DNA of 64,000 nt, from contig ML679956.1 of NCBI GenBank assembly GCA_007922225.1, forward strand, positions 71,726,111 to 71,790,110. Direction: 5' to 3'. The notes beneath the pieces are model-generated. The model had not been told where the DNA came from. It searched no databases and saw only the letters and a program-made list of their open reading frames with translations. This DNA is from Emydura subglobosa. Taxonomy: Eukaryota; Chordata; Testudines; Chelidae. Position numbers and translations under genes: made by a program. This document shows positions 37,801 to 49,800 of this stretch, piece after piece (position 1 is the first letter of the stretch; each line of letters begins with the position of its first letter).

Positions 37801-40800
37801 ACGGCAAACACAGAGGTTCATTCCATTCCTGACATCCCAGAACCGTCTGCTCGCTGTGTCATTACAGAGAGGATTTGAGGACAACTTGGTGTGGTGGGGG
37901 CGGGGCAAGCCCTGCTTGTATTTTAAACCCTTACAGAGAGGAACTGCAGATAGTGGGTGGGTGGGTGGGAGCGGGGGGCTATGTTTAAAACACAGATTTG
38001 CTGGATGCAGCGGGGTACCAGCAGTGTTCCGCCATGATGCTGGCTACCTTGATTGCAGCGAAGTGTCCTACCATGGAGGGAGGAACAAGGCAGACCTCAC
38101 CCTTTGCAAAACTTTTCAGGGAACAGATTACATACATGAAAGTTTCTGTGGGATATCAACTGATTAAACATAGCATTTCTCATCACATAAAAAAACTGAT
38201 CTCTGGGTAACCCCCAGTACAGTCACCGAAACGCCTGACATCCCCTTCGTGGCGCGCCCCCCCCCTCCCCCGCCCCCCCCGATGTAAAAGGACAGAACTG
38301 CTAAGAAGAAAAAAGCTCACCAGGTGTGCCTTCCCCAGGATTATTATTGCGGTCCTGTGTGCTGCTGGACTGCTCGGGGGTCAGGAATAGGTCCTGACTT
38401 TCTGGGAGAACGGACACCCCGCTCTCCTGCACCCTGCTCTCCTCAGCCTCCTCCTCCTCCTTGTCCACGGAGTCCTCATCATTGTCCATGGACTGTGACC
38501 TAGCGGAGGTATCGATGCTGCGGGGAGGCACAGTGGTGGGATCGCCTCCGAGAATTGCGTGCACCTCATCATAGAACCGGCATTTTTTGGGCGAGGAGCC
38601 AGAACGGCTGTTAGCTTCGCTGACTTTCTGATACAACTGGTGCAGCTCCTTGATCTTCACGCGGCACTGCTGTGCGTCCCTGTTGTGTCCCTTCTCCAGC
38701 ATGCCCTGGGATATCTTCCCATAAATGTCTAGATTCCTTTTGCTGGCTCTGAGCTGAGCCAGAACAGACTCCTCACCCCACAGACCGATGAGAGCTAAGA
38801 CCTCTGGTTGACTCCATGCTGGAGCGCGTTTGAGCTTCGCAGTAGCCATGCGGAGAACAGTGACAAAGCTCTCTGCATGCTGACAGCACAGGAAATGAAA
38901 ATTCAAATCTTCCCGAAGCTTGAGGGGAGGGGACTTTTCCTGCTAGCGTGACCACTGAGCAGCACAGCGCGACTGTCCAGAGCGGTCAAAACGAGGCATT
39001 GTGGGATACATTCCGGAGGTCAATTAATTCGATTTAAGTTCCGTTGTGTCTACACTGACACTAAATCGATTTAACAAATTCAAATTAGGCACTACGCCAC
39101 TTGCAGAGGTGGTCTTATTAGGTCGATTTTAGAGACACCTTAATTCAAATTAACAGTGGTGCCAGTGTAGACGCGGGTGTAAGTAAGTCGACTTAAGTGA
39201 CTTTAAGTCGACCCAAGTCGCCAGTGTAGGCCAGGCTTTAGAGCTTGACTATACGTGGGTAAAAGGTGTATTTTAAAACTCTAGTGTAGATAAGGCAAAT
39301 TGGATTGTATGTCTAGATGACCAGTGACATACTGGATGAAGGAGGGTTGAGTGGCTAGGATGCTTATTTAGGGCTTGGGGGACATAGATTTCAGTTTTTG
39401 CTCTGCCACAGATTTTCATGTATTGCTTTCGGGAACTCGCTCAGGTTATGCCTCCATTGCAGTTAGGTGTGATTGCAACTCATGTAGACATGGCTTTGAT
39501 CTAGCTAGCTTGAGTACCAGCAGCTATGGCTGCAGGCTGGTCTTGTGAGCACAGCCCTTACCAGGACTTTGGGTATATACTTAAGCAGCTGCCAGAGCTA
39601 TGCTGCTCATGTAACAACATGAGCTAGCTTTGAGCTAGCTGCACATCTCCTGATTGCAGTGTTGGTCTACTCAATGTCTCTTTGTGCCTTAGTCCTCCTC
39701 CTGGACATGGGGATAATAGCACTGCCCTACCTTACAAGCTAAATACATTGTGAGGTGCTCAGATGCTGTGGTAATGGGGGCTGTATACATACCTTCTATA
39801 GATGGGTCTTGAGAAACATAACTGGCCCTGGTGAAAAGTTCCTGGTGAAAAGGACTCTCGTGGTTATAACTGGACCTGTACTTTTTTATATATATATGCT
39901 TGTATTGATCATTATTACAAACAGCTAAAGTAAGTGTCAACTATCCTATCTACCTTCACTGACTGGATGATTTCTTAGCGGCAACGTGCCAGAGAATCTT
40001 GGATCTTGAGGAAAGGGGAAAGCCGTGTGATGCAGGGATTGCGTGTATTTGGTGTGTGTTTTGTGGTGGGTGTCTCTGAAAATGTTTGCTTCAGGAAGAC
40101 ACAAGGCATATGAGAATGGCTTTAATCTAAGCCCTGAACATGAGAACGGCCATACTGGGTCAGACCAATGGTCCATCTAGTCCAGTATCCTGTCTTCCGA
40201 CAGTGGCCAGTGCCCAGTGCTTCAGAGGGAATTAATAGAACAGGTAATCATCAAGTGATCCATCCTGTCAGCCATTCCCAGCCTCTGGCAAGCATCAATC
40301 ACTGCCTATCCTGGTTAATAGCCACTGATAGACCTATCCTCCATTAACTCTATTTATCTAGTTCTTTTTTGAATCCCGTTATAGTTTAGGCCTTCAAAAC
40401 ATCCTCTGGAAAGGAGTTCCACAGGTTGACAGTGCATTGTGGGAAGAAATACATCCTTTCTTCTTTTTAAACCTGCTGTTTGTTTATTTAATTCGGTGAC
40501 CACTAGTTCTTGTGTTATGAGAAGGAGTAAACAACACTTCCTTATTTACTTTCTCCATACCAGTCATGATTTTATAGACCTCTCTCGTATTCTTCATTAG
40601 TTGTCTCTTTTCCAAGCTGAAAACTCCCAGTCTTATTAATCTCTCCTCATAGAGAAGCTTTACCATACCCTTAATCATTTTAATTGACCTTTTCTGTACC
40701 TTTTCCAATTCCAATATATCTTTTGTGAGATGGGATAACCAGATCTACATGCAGTATTCAAAATGTGGGCATACCATGGATTTATGAAGAGGCAATATGA

Positions 40801-43800
40801 TATTTTCTGTTTTATTATCTATAATCTCTTTCCTAATGATTCCCAACATTCTGTTAGCTTTTTGGACTGCTGCTGCACACTGAGGGGATGTTTTCAGAGA
40901 ACGATCTACAGTGACTCCAAGGTCTCTTTCTTGAGTGGTAACAGATAACTTAGACCCCATTGTTTTATACGTATAGTTGGGATTATGTTTTCCAATGTGC
41001 ATTACTTTGCATTTATCAATATTGAATTTCATTTGTCATTTTGTTGCCCAGTCACCCAGTTTTTGAGATCCCTTTGTAAATCTTTGCAGTCTGCTTTGGA
41101 CTGAACTATCTTGAGTAGTTTTGTGTCATTTGCAGATTTTGCCCCCACACTGTTTACCCTTTTTTCCATATCACTTATATGTTGAACAGTACTGTTTCTG
41201 GTACAGACCCCTGGGGGCCACTATTTACCTCTCTTCATTCTTTACAACTGACCATTTATTCCTACTGTTTGTTTCCTATCTTTTCCTGTCAGTTACTGAT
41301 CCAGGAGAGAACCTTCCCTCTTATCCCATGACCACTTACTTGCTTAAAAGCCTTTGGTGAGGGACCTTGTCAAAGGCTTTCTGAAAATCTAAGTACACTA
41401 TATCCACTAGATCACCCCGGTCCACATACTTGTTGACCCTCTCAAAGAATTCTAGTAGATTGTGGAGGCATGATTTCCCTTTACAAAAATCATGTTGACT
41501 CTTCCCCAACAAATCATATTAATAGGTCTGATAATTCTGTTCTTTCCTGTAGTTTCAACCAATTTGCCTGGTACTGAAGTTAGTCTTACCAGCCTGTAAT
41601 TGCCTCTGGAGCCTTTTTTAAAAATTGGCATCACATTAGCTGTCCTTCAGTCATCTGGTACAGAAGCTGATTTAAATGCTAGGTTACATACCACAGTTAG
41701 TAGTTCTGAAATTTCACATTTGAGTTCCTTCAGAACTCTTCGGTGGTTACCGTCTGGTCCTGGTGACTTTCATTACTGTTTAATTTATCCATTTGTTACA
41801 AACCTCCTCTAATGACACCTGAATCTGGGGCAGTTCCTCAGATTTCTCACTTAAAAAGAATGACTCATGGGTTGGGAATCTCCCTCACATCCTCAGCTTT
41901 GAAGACTGATGCAAAGAATTAATTTAGTTTCTTTGCAATAACCTTATCTTAAGACCATGAGTGCTCCTTTAGCATCTCGATCCTCCAGTGGCCCCGATGG
42001 TTGTTTGGCAGGGTTCCTGCTTTTGATGTAGTTAAAAAAATTTTTTTTTCTTTGCTGTTACTTTTTGAGTCTTTGGTTAGCTGTTCTTCAAATTCTTTTT
42101 TGGCCCTCCTAATTATATTTTTGCACTTCACTTGCTAGAGTTTATGCTCCTTTCTATTTTCCTCAATAGGATTTAACTTCCATTTCTTAAAGGATGCCTT
42201 TTTGCCTCTAACTGCTTCTTTTACTTTGTATTTTAGCCACAGTGGCACTTTTTTGGTCCTCTTACTATGTTTTTTAATGTGGGGTATGCATTTAAATTGA
42301 GCCGCTATTATGATGTCTTTAAAAAGTTTCCATGCAGCTTGCAGGGATTTCACTTTGGCGCTGTACCTTTTAATTTCTGTTTAACTAATGTCCTCATTTT
42401 TGTGTAGTTCACCTTTCTGACATTAAATGCTACCATGGTGGGCTGCTTTGGTGTCCCACCCCCCCACCAGGATGTTGAATTTTATTATGTTATGGTCACT
42501 CCAAGCGGTTCAGCAATATTCACCTCTTGGACCAGATTGTGTTCTCCACTTAGGACTAAATCAAGAATTGCCACTCTCTTGTGGGTTCCAGGACTAGCTG
42601 CTCCAAGAAGCAGTCATTTAAGGTGTCAAGAAACTTTATTTCTGCATGCCATACTGAGGGGACATGTACCCAGTCAATATGGGGATACTTGAAACCCCCC
42701 ATTCTTGTTAAGTTTATTTTTATAGCCTCTTTAATCTCCTGGAGCATTTCACAGTCACTATCACCATCATGATCAGGGGTCGGTAATATATCTCTGCTGC
42801 CATATTCTTATTATTCAAGCATGGAATTACTATCCATAGAGATTCTATGGCCCAGTTTGGTTCATTTAAGATTTTTATTTTGTTTGACGCTATGCTTTCA
42901 CATAGAGTGCCAATTTTGTCCTTCCAATATATTTTGTACCCTGGTATTACTGTCCCCCATTGATTATCCTCATTCCTCCAAGATTCCCTGTAAAGATCAG
43001 CTACCTGGTGACAGCAATAGGCAGCTTAGAGTGAGAGAAAAGATAGGGCCGTGGACTGGGAGTCAAGAGACCTGCATTTTGTGCCACTGAGCTGTTGTGT
43101 GATCTTAGGCCAGTCATTTGTCATCGGTGCCTCAGTTTCCACATCTTTAAAATAGAGATAATAATACCGAATAGTACTGGCTGAAAAACCAGAGTATTTT
43201 TTAAAAAAATAATAGAGAGGTATTTTGGTCAAAATACATTTTTTGATTGAAAAAAAACCCCCAGAAATTTTGTCCAATACCTGCCCAGCACTGTAAAGTG
43301 CTTTGAGCTCTACAGATGAAGTGCTTGCAAGGGTTAAGTAATATTCGTTAGCATGTCCCAGCGTGGCCCCCCCTTGTTTCACCAAATGTAGCACTTGCTT
43401 TTCTGCCACCTCTCTACCTTGTCTCTTGCCCTGGCCAGTGCCTCCTGTTGAAGGGAAGAATGTAGATTAATACTTGGCCCGTGTATAGCCAAGTTCATCA
43501 GGAAATCTCAATGTGCTTTCCAGAGGAGGTTGTCATTAGCCCCTCTTTTACAATCAAGGCCTGGCCAGAGTAAGTGATGTGGCCAGGATTGTGCAGCCTC
43601 CTATGTCACAGGGGTTGGCGGTTGTGCAGCTTCATAAGGGAGTGGTAGGCTTCTTGTACGGCCCCTTAGCCACATGCAAGAGTCTCTCATGATCTGCCCC
43701 TTAATGTTTGCAAAGTGCTTTGGGATCCTTGTGTAAAAGGTGCTGTACTTGTTCGTGTCTTGGTCTTGTGGCTGGGGCCCTGAACGAGGACTTGTGAGAT

Positions 43801-46800
43801 CTGAGTTCAGTGCTTGGCTGTGTCACAGCATTCTGTGTGATCTTGGGTAAAACACTCAGGGCCAGATTTCCAAGTTTACAGCCCCCACAACTTGGGTATG
43901 AGTTTCAGAGGTGCTTGGTCCCCAGCGTTGTCTTGGCACGTCTGTGCCCAGATGTTTCAAGAGCTGATCATCCAGTGCGCTGAGCAGTTTTGCAAATCTG
44001 ACCTTCAATCTCTTTGTGCTTCCGTTCCTACCTATACAATGAGCATAATAACAGCACTTTATTTTGTCTAGTTAGCCCCTCCCTTAAAGAGCTTACAGTC
44101 TATCTTTTGCTGTGTGTAGATACAGCACCTCTCTGGGAACCTGATCTTGATTAGGACTTCTTAAGCAGTACCAAAATTCAAAAATTTAATAACAGCAATG
44201 TACTGCGGAAGCACAAAGCATTGTGAATTAAATATTATTAGCTACTGATTGCATAACTGATGTAAAGTGAAGGAAGGCTTCAAAACAACAATGTAACCAC
44301 CTGATCAGCTTCTTTTTTGTTTTCTCCCTCCCAAATGTGTACATTTAAAAACCCCTATTTTATGTTTTCGTGTTTGGAGGTATTTTTATATAGCTTCACA
44401 TTCAAAATGCTTTTCTCCAATGTATCCAGCTTGTTTATGTTTCTCTGCGCACAAGTGGAGAACAATTATGTGGGGCAGCTGGTTTATTTTTGTTGGCCGC
44501 TGTCTGCGGAAGATCAGCTTTGTTGTTGTTGTTAATGCAGAAGAAAAGGATGCAGCAGGGTTTTTTTTCTCTCTGGAGTTTTTACAAGTGTTTTTGACAT
44601 TTTCCAGCAACAAGCTGTTTTTAACTGATTTGTCTGAGAAACTGTTTTGCTCAGCATAAATCTGCATCATGTGTTAAGGCCAAATTCAGCAAAGCCTTTA
44701 AGCATGCATTTGCTAATTGGGGCAGAAACTGCATGGGCTTTCCTACCTGCGCTTCCTTCTTCACTAATGGGGTGAACCTCAAAAGTTTCTGGCCCTGATT
44801 TACCTCTCACACTGTAACTCCATTGATTTCCAGGGAGTGAATCCTGGTGTCAGTGAGAAGTGAATCAGTCAGGCCCTGTAAATTTTGGGTTTATGTCACA
44901 GGAGCATCCAAAGTTTCAGTTGGGAATGGCCCTGACCCAACCCATCTCTCCTCAGCCAAATGCCCCCCAAGCAGCAGAGGGCTGCATAATCCAAGCAGAG
45001 ATCCATATCCATATTTTGCAGCTGGCTGCTACCTCCAGATCGGTTGTGAACCAAAACCCTTGCACTTGAAATAGTCTCCCCTCCTCCCTCTGAACTGTGG
45101 GCTATTTGAAATCCAGTTCAGTACTTCACCACTTAGACCTGTGTCTAATCTGGATCCTGATCCAAAGCTTTCCAAACTGGTCAGACTCCTTGCATCGAGG
45201 AAACTGGCTTCAAATACCACAGTGATGGGTGGGATGTAAGCACCTGAATAGCATAGACCTGGAATTCTTATGGGAACACACTTCTTAATACATTTCTGAT
45301 GCTTTTCCTTCCGGTCCTGGTCGGAGATAGTGCACTTAACTGGGAGAAGAGGCCTTGTCAGGATGTTTTAACACTTCAGGTCCAGGTTCAAAAATAAAAA
45401 TACCCTCTTTTCCTGAAACTCCAAAATTGGTGGCTGGTGGTCTTTATTATTCTAAACTGGCTCACCTCTCCCTATGCTCTGTGTGAACTCTTCAGGTGTA
45501 TGGCTTTTAGTGTCAAATCTACAGCTCTGCAATATCCCTTGACTTCAGTGTGTGTTGCATTACTCAGGTCTTCTCAGGATCTGGCCTTTTAAAAATAATC
45601 CTAATGACCAGCTAGGTCCTGGTTCTATTAGAGGCAAAACCATTTTAGCTCTGCCTTCTTTCTGATGAGTGAGAGTATGGAAACTGTGCCGTCATTCTCT
45701 GGAAATGCAGGGTTAGAGATAAGAAGCACACTCAGGAAGTGGTGTTGTCACCCACCCATTCAGGAGTTATCCTTTTCAGATGCGGGGAGCATGTGACTGA
45801 TTCCTCATCAGTGCTACACCCGCTCATGGCCTGTGCTCCAGTGGAGGTGGGGAATACATTTGTTGCCAATGAAAAGAAAACCGCTAGTTTTAACATGCGC
45901 AGGTGAGGGGAGGATAGGAACAGAACTCCTCTGGTTAACTGGTTCCCCTTTGAACCCATGTGGTTCCAAGTGCAGCAGGGTGAGAGAGAGAGAGAGAGGC
46001 AGTGTGACCTTATGCTCAGTGCTGTGCACCAGAACTCCAGCAATCTGGGGTCAGTCACGTGCTCTGCCATAGACTACCTTTGCACCCTTGGGCAAGTCAC
46101 TTATTCTGTCGGTGTGCTGTGGCCAAGACAGAGCTGGCTGGGTCTAGTGTTTGGAGCAGGAGTGGTAGCTGGGAGGCGGCCCTAGGGATGGAGCCAGAGT
46201 CAGAGAGTTGGGCCGAGGGGTCAGGTTTAGAACAGGAGTCAGAGATTCATGCCATGGGTTGGAACCAGATTTAGAGACTAGAGGCAAGGATCAGGAATGG
46301 GTTGGGAAAGCAGGGTTCAATATAGCATCCAGGTAGAGCCCAGTTGTGCAGACCACTTCCTGTGCCTCTCTGTGGCTTTAAGTAGGAAGCCCTGGCCAAG
46401 TATTGGATCCAGCATTCTTTATTGCCTTACCTATGTTGCTATGCACTGTTGAACAGCTGCTGAGCTTTGCCCTGGAGGGGAGGGGTGGCTTAATTTCAGT
46501 AGATGGAGGACTCTGAACTTCTACTGAGAGAGGCACTATGGGTAAAACTTAAATGACTTAGGAGCTGAAGTCCCATTTACTTTCAATCAGGCTTAAGTCA
46601 CTTTTGAAAATGAGACTTCATCGCCAAAGTCATTTAAGTGCTTCAGCAAATTTCAACGTACATAAATGCAGGTGGTTGTTCAACTAAGTTAATCAGTGAT
46701 GCAGAGTTAAGGGTGAGTAATGAACTGGCAGTGGAGGTTCCGTTTATTTATGCAGAAGTTTATCTTTATCATGATGGGTCAAGTACTGTTTTGAGGTAGG

Positions 46801-49800
46801 TGAGCACAGATCTCCCATTGACACACATGGCTCCTATTCATTGTAGAATCGGGAGGCATTGTGGCCCTAAATGGACCTGATTCAAAGACCACTGAAGTTG
46901 GTGGGAGCTTTCCAATGACTGCAGTGCGCTTTGGATCAGATCCATGTCAATTAGATACACAGGATCTTGGGAGTTAACTGATTTCCTCTCTTTCAGCAGC
47001 GGAATGCCAGGATCAAGTTTGAATATGATGGCGAGAAAAGGTGCGTTCCCGACTTGTTACCGCATTTCCCTTGATGCAGGGGGCAAAGGGTCTTTTGCTC
47101 ACCCTCACCTGCAAGTGCAACTCCCTCTGAAACCACTGAGACCATGGCGGGTGAGAGGCCTGTGCATTCAGCCATAAGTGTTTCCTGGGAATTGTGCACA
47201 GCCAAATTAGTTCTGAACTGTGATTCATTAAATGCCACTCACCAGTACCTTTATGCTTAAAGCCTGTTGAATTTAGCTGAACTTCAAGCCTCCCACATCA
47301 GTGTGTTCTTTGATTAGTAGCCTCTGACACTTACATGAGATAACCAGGTTCTGGGCGTGGGTCCCGTAATAACAGAGCTGTGATTTAAAGGCTGCCTACC
47401 CTCCCTGCGTGACATTTATGTGGAAGGCTGTCAGCTTGTTGGGGGGACCAGTGACAGTGGCAGAGCAGGACACTTCAGAGAGTCAGGATCTCTCAGGCTG
47501 ATGTGTGATAACTAGTGCACTCTGAACAAAGATGATTAGATAACAAACACACAGTACAGGGTCAAATCACGCCCTCAGAGATGCACCCGTCTGAAGTCAG
47601 TGGGCGCCTGCCGCGGGAGGTGGAATGGCATATGATTCACCGTGTAAAATCAAACCATCTTAGAATCATAGAATATTAGAGTTGGAAGGGACCTCAGAGG
47701 TCATCTAGTCCAACCCCCTGCTCAAAGCAGGACCAACCTCAGCTATATCATCCCAGCCGGGGCTTGGTCAAGCCTCAGCTTAAAAACCTCTAAAGATGGA
47801 GATTCCACCACCTCCCTAGGTAACCCATTCCAGTGCTTCACCACCCTCCTAGTGAAAAACTTTTTTCTAATGTCCAACCTAGACCTCCCCCACTGCAACT
47901 TGAGACCGCTGCTCCTTGTTCTGTCATCTGCCACCACCGAGAACAGCCTAGCCCCATCCTCCCTGGAACCCCCTTTCAGGTAGTTAAAGGCTGCTATCAA
48001 ATCCCCCCTCATTCTTCTCTTTTGCAGACTAAACAAGCCCAGTTTCCTTAGCCTCTCCTCCTAAGTCTTCTTCCTCTGCAGTTCAGTACTGCTCTTCATA
48101 GCCCCGGAGATGACAAATTACAAAGAAAACTGGCCAGTGCCCCTTGTGTGGCGCCTCTGCTTCCGCTAGGTGATGGGCTGCTGAGCTTGGTTCTGCCTGT
48201 TATAGGACCCATACACCACAGAGAGGGCAGAGGGGCTACATTGCAGCTGGAAGCCTCGGAAGGATTTTGGTGGGATCAGCCAGAATTCCTCCTGGGCAGC
48301 AGAGGCAGCTACGTTAACAAACTGCAGGGTCTGTGCTCCCCCAGCCACCTGTAGCTGTTCTGTGTGGGAGAAGGAAAGCTACTGGCGTGCTCACTGCCGT
48401 GATCTCCCCTCTTTTTATTGACCATTACTATTTATTAACACGGCACTTCATGGCGTAAGAATACAGGCCCTTGCTCCAAAAAGTTGACAATCTAATCCAA
48501 TGCCATGGCACCCACGTACCCATGTGACACTTGTGTTGTTGATTTTCTGTATGTATGTACAGGATTATCCAGTTCCCAAGACCAGTCAAATTCAAAGAAG
48601 TGCTACAGAAAGTCCTGGATGCTTTCGGACAGATGATGGACTTACACTATGCAAACAACGAGGTACTAAGCTGTTTGTGTTTACAGTAGTAGATCTCAGC
48701 CTGGCAGGGTCCCAGTTGCAGATTTAGACAGCGGTTTATTCCTAATCCTCTAATTTTAGGGACAGAACGTACAGGCGGGAAGGAGGAGGGTCCTTCCCAG
48801 TGATTTCTGTCCTACTTAGTGGGCAGTCGCTCTGTGTTAAGACCCTGACTGAACTGTGTCTAGATACCAAAACAGGGAGCACTAGCTAACGTTGCGCGCT
48901 CAAAGCGAAGTTCGTACAAATATGGGATGCTAGGTGGAGCCCCACAGCAAACAGTCCACCCCCTCGGACGAGGGAGGGCCCCCAAAACCCAGAACTGAAT
49001 TCTCCAGAGCTGTCAGCCCATGAAATCCTCTGCTTATCTACAGGATGGGTACAGCACGATCAGCAGCCTTACAGCTTTCTCTGCCAATGCCCCTGGTCTG
49101 ATAGGATCCAGCTCTAGGAGTGGTTCACTGAATCCCACAGGCGGCTGCTGCTGCTGCAGCTGTCTGCAAATGTTATTTGTATTAACAAATGTATTAACGG
49201 AGGCTGCCAGTTACTGCCCACCGTTTTCATTGGTGCAATGTGGGCTTCTCAGTGGGAACTGGGCTGAAGCCACTAAACTAGTTTCATATGCTCCACCGAA
49301 GAGGCATCAGCTGGGAATGATTTAGGTCACTGCTGATCTGGGCTGACATGACCCCCTCCCCACACCCTGACAGCTGAAGTGGTAGGGAAGAGTGTACCGT
49401 CACTGCTTGCGCTGTGCTCGTTCAATGGGTAAGTGTGTCCTAATGCCCTCTAGTGCCAGCGCTGGATTAGTTTTAATGTAGCATCCCAGCTCCAAGGTCC
49501 TTTAGCTTATACTGAGAACTGCAATGAAACGTTCCCCGCTGTATGTTTCTGTGGCAGACGTGTGGCCCAGTGCAAGCTTCAGCGCTATTACCCTCAGCTG
49601 TTGGTGTGTAGATTCATGGATTTTTTTTTGAGGCCTGAAAGAATGGACCATGATCATCTAGTCATCTACTGTCCTGCGTACCAGGGCCTAGCATTATGAT
49701 TTACAGAATCCCTGTCAAGAGCTCAGAAGGGACAGGGTACGAGTTGCCTTCTCATCTGGTCCCTCTGTTGAAGCAAGGATCAGGTCATGGGGTTGATCAT

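Larger units (their letters stand above)
35420..39237. mobile_element. Complete PIF/Harbinger DNA transposon (3.8 kb)
   Basis: The terminal repeats GGCTATGTCTACACTG and, inverted, AGCCTGGCCTACACTG lie directly inside matching TTA triplets (35417-35419 and 39238-39240), the 3-base target duplication of this superfamily. Subterminal GTCGAC/TCGACTT repeats occur at both ends. The element carries a decayed DDE transposase on plus and a Myb/SANT-like partner gene on minus, the two-gene layout of autonomous Harbingers, where the Myb protein helps the nuclease reach the ends. Confidence 0.92.
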
